Under the pieces are notes generated by a model that made no database searches, had not been told where the DNA came from, and worked only from the letters and a program-made list of their open reading frames with translations. A DNA stretch of 64,000 nucleotides, from NCBI GenBank assembly GCA_021383565.1, contig CP079699.1:2046001-2110000 (forward strand), given 5' to 3'. The position numbers and the translations under genes are program-made. Source of the DNA: Levilactobacillus brevis. Its GTDB lineage: Bacteria; Bacillota; Bacilli; Lactobacillales; Lactobacillaceae. Positions 25,054-33,755 of the stretch are shown piece by piece (position 1 is the first letter of the stretch; each line of letters starts with the position of its first letter).

Positions 25054-27294
25054 ATGACATCACCAATCACACACAACTTTATTCAACAGTTAACCCTGAC
25101 CGAAAAGGCTAGCCTCGTTTCCGGCAAGGACTTCTGGTTCACGGCCGGGATTGACCGGTTAAACCTCGAGAAGATCATGATGACCGATGGCCCATCCGGC
25201 TTACGGAAACAGGCCGACAGTGCGGACGCCTTGGGCTTGAACCAAAGCGTCAAGGCCATCACGTTCCCCGCCTCCGCCTTAACCGCCGCTTCCTTTGACC
25301 GGCAAGCTCTAACCACCTTAGGCGAGAACCTCGGAGAAGCCGCCAAAAATGAAGGCGTCAGCGTCCTTTTAGGACCCGGGATCAACATGAAACGTAGTCC
25401 CCTCGCTGGCCGGAACTTCGAATACTTCTCCGAAGATCCCCTCGTCGCCGGTGAACTAGGCGCGGCCTACGTCGAAGGCGTTCAAAGCCAAGACGTCGGC
25501 GTTAGCGTTAAACATTTCGCCGCCAACAACCGGGAAAACCAACGTTTCACGTCATCGTCCAACATGAGTGAACGGGCCCTTCGTGAAATCTACCTGTCCG
25601 CCTTCGAACGGATCGTCGTCAACGCCCATCCAGCAACGCTGATGTGCTCATACAACGCCATCAACGGCACGCTAAACTCCCAAAACTTTAAACTTTTAAC
25701 CAAGATTTTACGGGACGAATGGGGCTTCGACGGCGTCGTCATGTCCGATTGGGGCGCCGTTGCCGATCACGTGGCCGCGCTTCGAGCCGGACTCGACCTC
25801 GAGATGCCCGGGAAAGGCCCACAATCCACGACCGAAATCGTCGAAGCCGTCAAGCACGGCGACTTAACCGAAGCCACTCTGGATATCGCCGTTAAGCGCG
25901 TCCTGCAAATGGTCCACGACTGGCACGTGGACAGTCAACCTAAGGCCTACGACAAGGACGCCCAGCATGAATTCGCGCGTAAGCTTGCTGCTAACAGTAT
26001 GGTTCTGCTGAAAAATGACGACCAGACGCTGCCACTAGCATCGATCAAAGACGTCGCCATTTTAGGTGAACTGGCGGACAAACCGCGCTACCAAGGGGGC
26101 GGGAGTTCCCACGTCAACGCTTACCGGATCACCACGCCACTAGCAGTGGCCCAAGCCGCTGGCAATGCCAACTACCAAGCCGCCTACAGCCTAGACGCCA
26201 CCGAGTCAGACGCTGATCAGCTTGCAAAAGCCGTCGCCACTGCCAAGCAAGCCGCTAAAGTTGTGATCTTCGCCGGGGTGCCCGAAGCCTTAGAGTCCGA
26301 GGGCTTTGACAAAACGACCATGGCGTTACCGGATAACCAAAACGAGTTGATTAAACAGGTCGCCGCGGTCAATCCCCATACCATCGTCGTCCTTCAAAAC
26401 GGATCCGCCGTTGAGATGCCTTGGGCCGACGACGTTGCGGCGATTCTCGAAACCTACCTAGCCGGTGAGGCGGTGGGTGAAGCCACTTGGGACGTGCTGA
26501 CCGGTGCCGTCAACCCTAGTGGGAAATTAGCCGAAAGCTTCCCGCTCAAGCTCGCCGACAACCCAACCTTTGGGACGTTCAACGCGAGTCCTCTGACCGA
26601 AACCTACCATGACGATATCTTTGTCGGCTACCGCTACTACGATTTGAAACAACGCGCAGTGCGTTTTCCATTCGGCTACGGCTTAAGCTACACCCACTTC
26701 AGTTACCACGACTTAACCGTTACCGACCGCGATCAGAGCGTCGAGGTCAGCTACCAGATTACCAACGACGGCGATGTCGCCGGCCAAGAAATCTCTCAAG
26801 TTTACGTGGCCAACCACGCTAGCCAAGTGGAAATGCCCGTTAAGGAACTCCGCGACTTTGCCAAAACGACCTTAGCCGCCGGTGAAACTAAGACTGTTAC
26901 GCGGACACTTCCCCGGCGCGCCTTTAGCTGGTACAACGCGGACACCAGCAACTGGCAAATGGACGATGGCCGTTACACCATCCTTGTTGGCCGGTCCTCG
27001 CGTGATCTTGACCTGCACCAAGACATCACGCTGGCTTGGAATCCGCAAACAACGGCACCCATCACCACGAACACTTACATCGGCGCCGTGATGAGCCGGC
27101 CCGAACTCCGATCGGCCCTAGAAGCGACCGGTATCGCGAAGAACTTTGACGCGCTAGCCGGTGATGACACCAACAGCGAAATGATGAAGAACATGCCGTT
27201 ACGTTCCGCCATCATGATCGGCGTCAGCACCGAACAACTCGACGCCTTTCTCAAGCTCGCGAACCAGCCGCAACAGCCCGAAACCGTTCGTTAA
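25054..27294 (+). CDS. Glycoside hydrolase family 3 (beta-glucosidase/beta-xylosidase)
   Basis: 746 aa, cytoplasmic (no signal peptide). The N-terminal TIM barrel holds SVKHFAANNRENQRF and the nucleophile Asp232 in VVMSDWGAV; the alpha/beta sandwich domain follows (about 310-540), then a fibronectin III-like domain with EISQVYVANHASQVEMP and KELRDFAKTTL. The extra C-terminal segment after residue 660 (MSRPELRSALEA...) is common in lactobacillar members. It probably hydrolyses short beta-glucosides or xylosides. AAAGGAG precedes the ATG. Two cre-like sites suggest repression by preferred sugars. Confidence 0.92.
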   Translation: MTSPITHNFIQQLTLTEKASLVSGKDFWFTAGIDRLNLEKIMMTDGPSGLRKQADSADALGLNQSVKAITFPASALTAASFDRQALTTLGENLGEAAKNEGVSVLLGPGINMKRSPLAGRNFEYFSEDPLVAGELGAAYVEGVQSQDVGVSVKHFAANNRENQRFTSSSNMSERALREIYLSAFERIVVNAHPATLMCSYNAINGTLNSQNFKLLTKILRDEWGFDGVVMSDWGAVADHVAALRAGLDLEMPGKGPQSTTEIVEAVKHGDLTEATLDIAVKRVLQMVHDWHVDSQPKAYDKDAQHEFARKLAANSMVLLKNDDQTLPLASIKDVAILGELADKPRYQGGGSSHVNAYRITTPLAVAQAAGNANYQAAYSLDATESDADQLAKAVATAKQAAKVVIFAGVPEALESEGFDKTTMALPDNQNELIKQVAAVNPHTIVVLQNGSAVEMPWADDVAAILETYLAGEAVGEATWDVLTGAVNPSGKLAESFPLKLADNPTFGTFNASPLTETYHDDIFVGYRYYDLKQRAVRFPFGYGLSYTHFSYHDLTVTDRDQSVEVSYQITNDGDVAGQEISQVYVANHASQVEMPVKELRDFAKTTLAAGETKTVTRTLPRRAFSWYNADTSNWQMDDGRYTILVGRSSRDLDLHQDITLAWNPQTTAPITTNTYIGAVMSRPELRSALEATGIAKNFDALAGDDTNSEMMKNMPLRSAIMIGVSTEQLDAFLKLANQPQQPETVR

Positions 27295-27316
27295 ACCAGC
27301 TTCTACATTTGACTAA

Positions 27317-27356
27317 AACAACGCGTCCTACCCAGCTTGTGGTAAGGCGCGTTATT
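27317..27356 (+). terminator. Terminator after GH3 gene
   Basis: AACGCGTCCTACC pairs with GGTAAGGCGCGTT; ATTT follows. Nearly the same as the hairpin at 24849-24890. It abuts the stop codon of the convergent gene. Confidence 0.7.
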
Positions 27357-28567
27357 TAGTTGCCGTGACTCCACTGATTGAGCTGGGTCACCACGTTTTT
27401 TAGAATTTTAATGCCTAACTGATAATCCGGTTCCGACCCCAACATCCGAAAGGCAAGCGTCCACGCATCGTGGTAGGCACTGACCGTCAATTGAAAGTTC
27501 GGCATGGTGCGGTAGGTCCCCGCAAAGTAAATCTGGGTGACCGGGATATTGCCGAAGTTCAGCCGCGTCTGATCGACGTGTCCGAAGTTAGCAAAGGAAA
27601 TCGCAGCGGACTCCCGGTGCTTTCCCGCCAATCGCCGCACCAGTTCTGGCGGTAGCGCTCGACTCATTCGGTTGATTTCGACCAATGGCGGCAGATAGGC
27701 CAGGCTCTCGTGAAGCCGGGTCATCGTCGCTTGGGTTCGTGCCACCACGTCCTGTAAGGTATCGGCCTCCCTTACCGTGATGGTCACCGGCATCTGGCTG
27801 GTCAGATTGGCGACCTGAACCACGTTAGTAGCCGCGACCGGCCCGTGCAGTCGCAGGTCGACCTGATAGGGGATGACCAGCCGACGCTCACCCGTCAGGG
27901 AAAACAGCGCCAGCGCGTACGCCGACAGAAGCACCGCGTTCATGGTCACCCCTTGTTGGCGTGCCAACCGCCGGAGCTGCTGGCTTTCGACTCGTGGAAT
28001 CAACGCCTCACCCTTGTGATGGTGCACGTTACCCGCCAACTGAGGAAAGCGCTCGGCCGCTGGGGCATCGCTACTCTGAGGCAGTGGCCGGTGGGGATGC
28101 CGCAGATAATTCATGATTCGCCGCACGCTACGTTCATTGACAAAGTTCGTCAGATCTTGGCCATCATAGGCGGCGGCTAACAGATACAGGTAGTGTTTGA
28201 ACCCCTCGCCATCCGTTAACAGACGGCTCATAACCAACCGCAACTGATCGTAATCCGCAAAGTGGATCACCTGAATCTTGAGTTGTGGGCCCTGCAAGAC
28301 GTCCAGTTGCCCGCGGCCCGGATCACGACTGGCATCGTATTCCTCAATCACCTGTTGGGCGTCGATAGACTGGTCTTCAAAGCGATTCCAGCGTAGGTTA
28401 TAGCGGCTTAGCACCTGGGGCACCACCGTCTGGGTCGTCTTCACGGCCACTTGGAGGCGCGCAAGGTCGACGGGCGCGCTCAGGCTCAGCGTGCACTCTA
28501 ATAACGGATAGGCCTGCGCCAAATCCAACGTTGGAATCAAGTCCAACGGTTCACCACGATAATTCAC
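27356..28567 (-). CDS. Condensation-like (CoA-dependent acyltransferase fold) protein
   Basis: 403 aa from GTG at 28567, which follows AGGAGGGG; the upstream extension to 28621 lacks a ribosome site. The length, the LLTDGEGF motif near residue 140, the GVTMNAVLLSAYALALF helix and the IPYQVDLR strand fit the condensation/wax-ester/alcohol acetyltransferase superfamily. The usual catalytic HHxxxDG reads SRLLTDG, so both His residues are missing while the Asp-Gly is kept. The gene stands alone, with no carrier protein or adenylation domain nearby. The fold assignment is fair; activity is uncertain. Confidence 0.65.
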   Translation of the reverse strand: MNYRGEPLDLIPTLDLAQAYPLLECTLSLSAPVDLARLQVAVKTTQTVVPQVLSRYNLRWNRFEDQSIDAQQVIEEYDASRDPGRGQLDVLQGPQLKIQVIHFADYDQLRLVMSRLLTDGEGFKHYLYLLAAAYDGQDLTNFVNERSVRRIMNYLRHPHRPLPQSSDAPAAERFPQLAGNVHHHKGEALIPRVESQQLRRLARQQGVTMNAVLLSAYALALFSLTGERRLVIPYQVDLRLHGPVAATNVVQVANLTSQMPVTITVREADTLQDVVARTQATMTRLHESLAYLPPLVEINRMSRALPPELVRRLAGKHRESAAISFANFGHVDQTRLNFGNIPVTQIYFAGTYRTMPNFQLTVSAYHDAWTLAFRMLGSEPDYQLGIKILKNVVTQLNQWSHGN

Positions 28568-28726
28568 ACGATCACCCCTCCTGCTGTATTTAGCTTCAGT
28601 ATAGCAAAGCGGTCCGGTCAACCTCCACGAATCCCCTCAGATATTGCGAAAAGTTAATAATCCTGTAACCTAACGGGACGTCTGGTAAAATAGGGGGCGT
28701 AGCTCTTTATGAAATGGAGGATGTCT

Positions 28727-29254
28727 ATGACCACTCAACTTACACCCGTTCCCTGTAACGCCACGCTGATTGTGACGACACATCGGGTCTTTCAACCAGA
28801 TTTAAATGAACATCAAACCGTTTTCGGCGGCAAAATTCTCTCGCTGGTCGACGACAGTGCCTCCGTCGCGGCGGTTCGCCTCACGCACAAGACCGTTGTG
28901 ACCGCCTCGTTCGACCACGTCAGCTTTCTGCGGCCCTTTCACCTCGACGACTCCATGATTCTGGAGGCCTACGTCAGCGGCACCGGTACGCGGTCGCTAG
29001 AAGTCTTCGTGAAAATCATTGGCGAAAATCTCGCGACCGGCGAGCGGTTCGTCGGCTTCACCTGCTTCATTACCTACGTAATTGACGACAAGTCCGTCAC
29101 CGCACCGCTTCCCAGCGTCACCCCGGTCACGGACGAACAACGCTACCTCTGTGCCGGTTACCCGCAGCGAACAGCCCAACGAAAGGAACGTCGCCGTGAA
29201 CAGGCGGGGCTCAACGCGCACGTCACGACGAATTCGCCGTGGCCCGCGGGCTAA
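28727..29254 (+). CDS. Acyl-CoA thioesterase, hotdog fold
   Basis: 175 aa from ATG at 28727, 6 nt after TGGAGG. The motif NEHQTVFGGKILSLVDDSAS around residues 28-47 with SFDHVSFLRPFHLDDSM is typical of YkhA-type acyl-CoA hydrolases, which release free CoA from acyl-CoA in the cytoplasm. The last 40 residues are basic and Arg-rich and vary in the family. A terminator and a parS-like site follow. Confidence 0.9.
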   Translation: MTTQLTPVPCNATLIVTTHRVFQPDLNEHQTVFGGKILSLVDDSASVAAVRLTHKTVVTASFDHVSFLRPFHLDDSMILEAYVSGTGTRSLEVFVKIIGENLATGERFVGFTCFITYVIDDKSVTAPLPSVTPVTDEQRYLCAGYPQRTAQRKERRREQAGLNAHVTTNSPWPAG

Positions 29255-29255
29255 A

Positions 29256-29271
29256 TGTTTCATGTGAAACA
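29256..29271. promoter_or_regulatory. parS-like site (variant)
   Basis: TGTTTCATGTGAAACA, one mismatch to the parS consensus. It lies 45 nt from a consensus-matching parS site (29316-29331), and its right end overlaps the terminator stem. Confidence 0.55.
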
Positions 29272-29305
29272 CCACCGGCGACGCGTTAGTCGGTGGTGGT
29301 GTTTT
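29267..29305. terminator. Terminator between thioesterase and GNAT genes
   Basis: AACACCACCG pairs with CGGTGGTGTT (spacer to 29291), followed by TTT on the plus strand. The arms also suit the convergent GNAT gene. Confidence 0.7.
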
Positions 29306-29864
29306 CATCCGGGATTGTTCCACGTGAAACAGCCCACCATTCCTGCGCTAAGATACCGAATTGATACAAATCCAGCCACTGACCGTCCTGATAAACGGCC
29401 TCACGGTTGATGCCTTCGCGAACGAAGCCGACCGCATTGTACGCCCTAAGTGCCGCTTGATTATTGGCGTTCACGTCCAGGGTTACCTTGTGTAGGCCCA
29501 GTTCATTGAAGGCAAACGACAAGATCGTATTGAGCGTATCCACCCCGTAGCCCTGACCGCGATCGCTAGCCACGGGCAACGCAATCCCCAGTTCCGCCCG
29601 GCGATTCTTAAATTGAATCTCGTCTAACAGGACCCAGCCTAGCAGGCCATCATCGGCATTAGCCCGGACCATGAAGAAGAAATGGTCGTCACTGTCGGGA
29701 TCGGCAGCGAGTTCGGCGTACTCTGCGGCCGTCCACGGATGTAGAGCATCGGCCGATAAGTTGCGCAGCAGGCCGGGCTCCCACTGCGTATCCTGCAACC
29801 ACTCGGCATCCCCGTCTCGCATTTCCGTTAAGTGTACCAACTGTCCTTGAACCACATTTTTCAT
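29286..29864 (-). CDS. GNAT family N-acetyltransferase (RimJ/RimL type)
   Basis: 192 aa. GNAT motif A region RGQGYGVDTLNTILSFAFNELGLHKVTLDVNANNQAALRAYNAVGFVREG is well conserved (acetyl-CoA loop RGQGYG). Such enzymes transfer an acetyl group to an N-terminus or small amine. The C-terminal part of the frame runs through a parS site and a terminator arm, so the last 15-20 residues are unusual in sequence. Substrate unknown. Confidence 0.88.
   Translation of the reverse strand: MKNVVQGQLVHLTEMRDGDAEWLQDTQWEPGLLRNLSADALHPWTAAEYAELAADPDSDDHFFFMVRANADDGLLGWVLLDEIQFKNRRAELGIALPVASDRGQGYGVDTLNTILSFAFNELGLHKVTLDVNANNQAALRAYNAVGFVREGINREAVYQDGQWLDLYQFGILAQEWWAVSRGTIPDENTTTD
29316..29331. promoter_or_regulatory. 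parS site
   Basis: TGTTCCACGTGAAACA matches the degenerate Bacillus consensus TGTTNCACGTGAAACA. It lies inside the 3' end of the GNAT coding sequence. Confidence 0.85.
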
Positions 29865-29986
29865 TCGATTGCCCCCTCGGCGTTTTCTCCTACTCTACCA
29901 CACCTGCAACCACGATGAGGCTTAATTGTTGGCGGTCACCCTAAAAACCGGTATACTGATCCCAGCAAAATATGGGAGGTTCCTTT

Positions 29987-30634
29987 ATGAAAATAACAAT
30001 TATTGGGGCAACTGGGATGGCTGGATCGGCTCTCGTGGCGGAGGCTTTACGGCGCGGCCACACGGTCACAGCGCTGGCGCGTTCGGCGGATAAATTGGCT
30101 CAACTGCCAACGCATCCCCAACTCACGACCAAGGTTCAGGACGCCTTTGCCCTGACCACCACCGACTTGGAGGCCGCCGACGTGGTCATCGACGCCTTCG
30201 CCACTGCTCCTAGCCTGGCCTTTCAGCATGTCGACCTCGCCGCCAATCTGATTGCCAAGCTACGGACCACCACGACACCCCGAGTGGTCTTCATTCTGGG
30301 GGCCGGGAGCCTGCAAACGGGAGACGATCACCACTTGTTCGTCCACGACATCGCCAAGGACCCCAATGCGGCCAGTTTTCTCAGCGTCCCTCAGAACCAA
30401 TTGAAGGAACTCAACTTTCTGCGCGATGTGGACAACGTCAACTGGGTCGGCGTTTCACCAGCCGCGGATTTCCACCCCGGTGAAGCGACGCCTTACCTGA
30501 TGGGTGACGACGACTTGCTGGTCAACGCCGAGCAACAGTCTGGCACATCCGCCGGAACCATGGCCGTGGCCATTCTCGACGAACTGGAACACCCGCAACA
30601 TCACCAAACCCGGTTCACCGTCGCTGATAAATAA
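29987..30634 (+). CDS. NAD(P)-binding atypical SDR protein
   Basis: 215 aa from ATG at 29987, 7 nt after GGGAGG; an ATG at 29972 overlaps that site. The N-terminal Rossmann motif IIGATGMAGSALV and the SADKLAQL segment after strand 2 indicate NAD(P)H binding, as in YwnB/NmrA-like proteins. The product is a single small Rossmann domain without the YxxxK dyad of classical SDRs, so reductase activity is uncertain. TATACT at 29952-29957 may be the -10 box. Confidence 0.85.
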   Translation: MKITIIGATGMAGSALVAEALRRGHTVTALARSADKLAQLPTHPQLTTKVQDAFALTTTDLEAADVVIDAFATAPSLAFQHVDLAANLIAKLRTTTTPRVVFILGAGSLQTGDDHHLFVHDIAKDPNAASFLSVPQNQLKELNFLRDVDNVNWVGVSPAADFHPGEATPYLMGDDDLLVNAEQQSGTSAGTMAVAILDELEHPQHHQTRFTVADK

Positions 30635-30644
30635 ATTTGTAAGA

Positions 30645-30673
30645 GGTGCCCGTTTCATTGGGCGCCTTTTTTT
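30645..30673 (+). terminator. Terminator after SDR-like gene
   Basis: GGTGCCC pairs with GGGCGCC, followed by T7. Confidence 0.9.
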
Positions 30674-30729
30674 GCTATGCTTACCTATGGTCTGCACGAC
30701 CGTACTTACAATAGAAAGTTGCGATTACT

Positions 30730-32073
30730 TTGAAAACTCGATTATCTTGGCGGGAACTGCTCTTCATCGGCATGATGCTGTTCGGCCTCTTCTTTGGTGC
30801 CGGTAACCTGATCTTTCCCGTTTTTCTAGGGCAACAAGCCGGTCAAAACGTCGGCCCAGCCATCATCGGCCTCCTGCTCACTGGGATTGGCCTCCCCTTA
30901 CTGGGGGTCACCGGGATCGGCCTGACCCGCAGCGAGGGCGTCTTCGACCTGGCGACGACCGTCAACCGGCCGTTTGCCTACGCCTTTACGGTGCTCCTCT
31001 ACCTGACTGTGGGGCCTTTCTTCGCCCTGCCGCGACTCGCTACGACGTCGTATCAGATTGGCCTCGCGCCGTTCGTCAGTCGGGCGCATCAGGGTCTCGT
31101 CCTAGCCAGCTTCTCCATCCTCTTCTTCGTGCTGGCTTGGTGGCTCGCGCGGAATCCGGGAAAGCTGATGACCTACATCGGTAAATGGCTCACACCCATC
31201 TTCTTGATTCTGCTAGGGTTGCTAATTCTCGCCACCTTCATCAAACCCATGGGCGGCTTTCACTTCGCCGCCCGGGGCGCTTATGCGGCCAGTCCGCTGG
31301 CCACCGGCTTTACTGAGGGTTACAATACGCTGGATGCCTTGGCCTCACTAGCCTTCGGGATTGTGGTCATCGACAGCATTCGCGCGCTGGGCGTCACCGA
31401 ACCCGGACAGATTGCCAGAGACGTCATCAAGGCCGGGACCATTAGCGTGATGCTGATGGGGCTGATTTACACCCTGCTGGCCTTGATGGGCACCATGAGT
31501 CTGGGCAAATTCGCCGCCGCGGCCAACGGTGGGATTACGCTGGCGCAGATTGCCAACCAGTACTTCGGCGTCTTTGGTAACCTGCTACTGGCGTTAATCG
31601 TCATCATCGCCTGTCTGAAGACGGCTATCGGCTTAATCTCGGCCTTTGGCGATACCTTTCACGACATGTTTCCGCGGCTATCCTATCCGTGGCTGATCGT
31701 CTTCGCTAGTGCCCTCCCCTGTCTGTTCGCCAACGTCGGGCTGACTAAATTAATCAGCTATTCGACGCCGGTTCTGATGTTCCTGTACCCCTTGGCCATC
31801 GTCCTGATCGTCCTCGCGGTGCTCTCACCGCTATTAGGCACGAGTCGCTGGTTGTTCGGCTTAGCCATGTTATTCACACTGATTCCGGCCATCTTCTCGG
31901 CCGTGGCCGCGCTCCCCACGAGCCTGCAACAGGCCGGGTGGAGTCGCGCCATTCTCGCGGTGAACAATCAGCTTCCCTTAGCCGCTCAAGGGTTCAGTTG
32001 GGCGGTTCCGGCGCTCGTCGGCATCATCCTCGGGTGGTGTGCGGGACAGCTGGCGCAACACAAACCAGCTTAA
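30730..32073 (+). CDS. brnQ: Branched-chain amino acid:cation symporter BrnQ
   Basis: 447 aa with about 12 membrane helices. LFGLFFGAGNLIFPVFLGQQAG near residue 20-40 and GYNTLDALASLAFGIVVIDSI in the middle are hallmark LIVCS family motifs. It imports leucine, isoleucine and valine with Na+ or H+. The start is TTG, with a weak ribosome site. Only about 55 nt separate it from the preceding terminator, leaving no room for a T-box. A terminator follows at 32127. Confidence 0.94.
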   Translation: MKTRLSWRELLFIGMMLFGLFFGAGNLIFPVFLGQQAGQNVGPAIIGLLLTGIGLPLLGVTGIGLTRSEGVFDLATTVNRPFAYAFTVLLYLTVGPFFALPRLATTSYQIGLAPFVSRAHQGLVLASFSILFFVLAWWLARNPGKLMTYIGKWLTPIFLILLGLLILATFIKPMGGFHFAARGAYAASPLATGFTEGYNTLDALASLAFGIVVIDSIRALGVTEPGQIARDVIKAGTISVMLMGLIYTLLALMGTMSLGKFAAAANGGITLAQIANQYFGVFGNLLLALIVIIACLKTAIGLISAFGDTFHDMFPRLSYPWLIVFASALPCLFANVGLTKLISYSTPVLMFLYPLAIVLIVLAVLSPLLGTSRWLFGLAMLFTLIPAIFSAVAALPTSLQQAGWSRAILAVNNQLPLAAQGFSWAVPALVGIILGWCAGQLAQHKPA

Positions 32074-32126
32074 ATTTCGAAGCATGGGTCAATCGCCTTT
32101 GGGCGCACGACTAGTTTCAAGACACC

Positions 32127-32160
32127 AGCGTTGGGGACAGCTCGTTCTCAACGCTTTTTA
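32127..32160 (+). terminator. Terminator after brnQ
   Basis: AGCGTTGGGGAC pairs with GTTCTCAACGCT, followed by T5. Confidence 0.8.
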
Positions 32161-32226
32161 CTTTGATTGGAACTTTTCGCGATAATTTGCTAAAATCAGG
32201 AAAACTCATTCGAAAGGTGCGCGCCC

Positions 32227-32910
32227 ATGAAAAAATATGCCATCATTGATTTAGACGATACCCTGCTTGACTTTACCCGCGGTGAAAATGAGGGGGTCAC
32301 GCAGTTACTTCAGGAAAACGGCGTCACCGATGTCCAACGCGGCCTGGCTACCTATGTGCAGATTAACCGCAACATCTGGCACCAGATTGAACTGGGCGCC
32401 GACCGCAAACCGTTGCTAGATCGCCGCTTTACCCAAGCCTTCGGCGCACTGGGGGTCAGGGTCGACGGACTCGCCTTGGAAAAGCAGTACAAGTCGATGC
32501 TGGATCACAACTATTACACGTTACCCGGCGCGACCACCTTTCTCGCTGACCTTAAACGCGCTGGTGTAACGGTCATCGCCGGCACCAATGGCACCAAGTC
32601 CATTCAGCTTAACCGCCTACGCGGATCTCGTCTGAGCGGCTACTTCGACAACGTCTTCATCTCCGAAGATGTGGGCTTCGACAAACCAGACAAGCGCTTC
32701 TTTGCGCCCATCTTCGCCCAGTATCCGACCATGTCCGCAGCCAATACCGTCATGATCGGTGACAGCCTACACTCCGATATTCTCGGAGCGACCAACGCCC
32801 ATCTCGACAGCATCTGGTTCAACCCCCGGCACGTGGCCGGCTCGGCTAACTATCACCCAACGCATGAGGTTGACTCATTCACGACGCTCAAGCAACTCTT
32901 GTTGGCCTAA
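32227..32910 (+). CDS. HAD superfamily nucleotidase (YjjG type)
   Basis: 227 aa. HAD motif I DLDDTLLDF (Asp8, Asp10), motif II AGTNGT, motif III lysine in GFDKPDKRFF and motif IV MIGDSLHSDILGA are all present. The helical cap between residues 15 and 90 fits the YjjG pyrimidine 5'-nucleotidase group, which dephosphorylates nucleoside monophosphates, often damaged or non-canonical ones. Cytoplasmic. AAAGGTG precedes the ATG. Confidence 0.9.
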   Translation: MKKYAIIDLDDTLLDFTRGENEGVTQLLQENGVTDVQRGLATYVQINRNIWHQIELGADRKPLLDRRFTQAFGALGVRVDGLALEKQYKSMLDHNYYTLPGATTFLADLKRAGVTVIAGTNGTKSIQLNRLRGSRLSGYFDNVFISEDVGFDKPDKRFFAPIFAQYPTMSAANTVMIGDSLHSDILGATNAHLDSIWFNPRHVAGSANYHPTHEVDSFTTLKQLLLA

Positions 32911-32986
32911 CCCCCGATAGCGGGTGGGTCGCCTTACCGTGATACCACCAGTTAAAACTGAAGCCTTTATCCTTAAAATTGACACG

Positions 32987-33033
32987 AATCGCCCGTTAAC
33001 GTTGAATGGTCTAGCGCTAGCGGGCGATTTTTT
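32987..33033 (+). terminator. Terminator after HAD gene
   Basis: AATCGCCCG pairs with CGGGCGATT, followed by TTTT. Confidence 0.8.
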
Positions 33034-33156
33034 CGTTCGGTGATTTATTTTACTTTTGAGGCATTAACTTCCCCCTTTAACCAGAATTTCTGGTATGATG
33101 GTACCAAGTTATAATTGAAATCTCATATTCTCATTTAACGAAACGAGGTGAAGACC

Positions 33157-33426
33157 ATGACCGAAACACGTTTTCCAACCACCCCAGCTAAGGTTATCGT
33201 TCCCATTCTGACACTGGTTCTGTTAGTTGCCATGCTTACTCTTCAGACGCCCCAAATCGTTGCTTTTCTCTGTTTTAGTTCATTGATTACTGCGATGCTG
33301 CACTTTAATGTCTTTGAGAGCACGACCGACAGAAACCCGTTGAACCGAATCGACTTTACCCTGCAAATCATTTTCTTAATTTCCTCAATTGCCCGGGCAT
33401 TCATCATGGGGAGTGGCAAATACTAA
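33157..33426 (+). CDS. Small membrane protein, 89 aa
   Basis: From ATG 33157 with GAGGTG 6 nt upstream. Hydrophobic helices AKVIVPILTLVLLVAMLTL, QIVAFLCFSSLITAML and FTLQIIFLISSIARAFIM make a three-helix protein. I do not recognise a family. A TATGAT (33094-33099) is a possible -10 box; a terminator follows. Confidence 0.7.
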   Translation: MTETRFPTTPAKVIVPILTLVLLVAMLTLQTPQIVAFLCFSSLITAMLHFNVFESTTDRNPLNRIDFTLQIIFLISSIARAFIMGSGKY

Positions 33427-33434
33427 GACCTGTA

Positions 33435-33459
33435 GTCGCGCGATCTCGCGCGGCTTTTT
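33435..33459 (+). terminator. Terminator after 89-aa ORF
   Basis: GTCGCGCG pairs with CGCGCGGC around ATCT, followed by T5. Confidence 0.85.
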
Positions 33460-33460
33460 A

Positions 33461-33691
33461 TTAGCCCCACTCAATCTTGTCGAGATCGAGAACGGCTTCC
33501 TCTCGTACAGGCTGCTGGGCCGCTTCGAGTGCGGCCTTTAAGGCTTCCCATTCATGTTTGGCCACAATGACCGCCGAATTGGCATCATTGCCGTCCGTTG
33601 GTGTCACCACCACGGTTTCTTGCTGGTGGTTCACCTCGTCTAAAATCTGCAGCAGGGCTTGTTGCGCCGCTGCTGGTGAATAACGCTTCAT
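33461..33691 (-). CDS. Phd/YefM-like antitoxin, orphan
   Basis: 76 aa. The N-terminus MKRYSPAAAQQALLQILDEVN followed by SAVIVAKHEWEALKAAL has the layout of Phd/YefM antitoxins, whose N-terminal half binds DNA and whose acidic C-terminus wraps the toxin. The C-terminus here is acidic (LDLDKIEWG). No toxin gene follows: the next feature downstream is the convergent small membrane protein. The call rests on pattern, not alignment. Confidence 0.55.
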   Translation of the reverse strand: MKRYSPAAAQQALLQILDEVNHQQETVVVTPTDGNDANSAVIVAKHEWEALKAALEAAQQPVREEAVLDLDKIEWG

Positions 33692-33755
33692 CTACTCGTC
33701 CCCCTGAAAATTCCCGTTCATTTTACGTTCACGGGTACTCCAAATAACCAATTGC

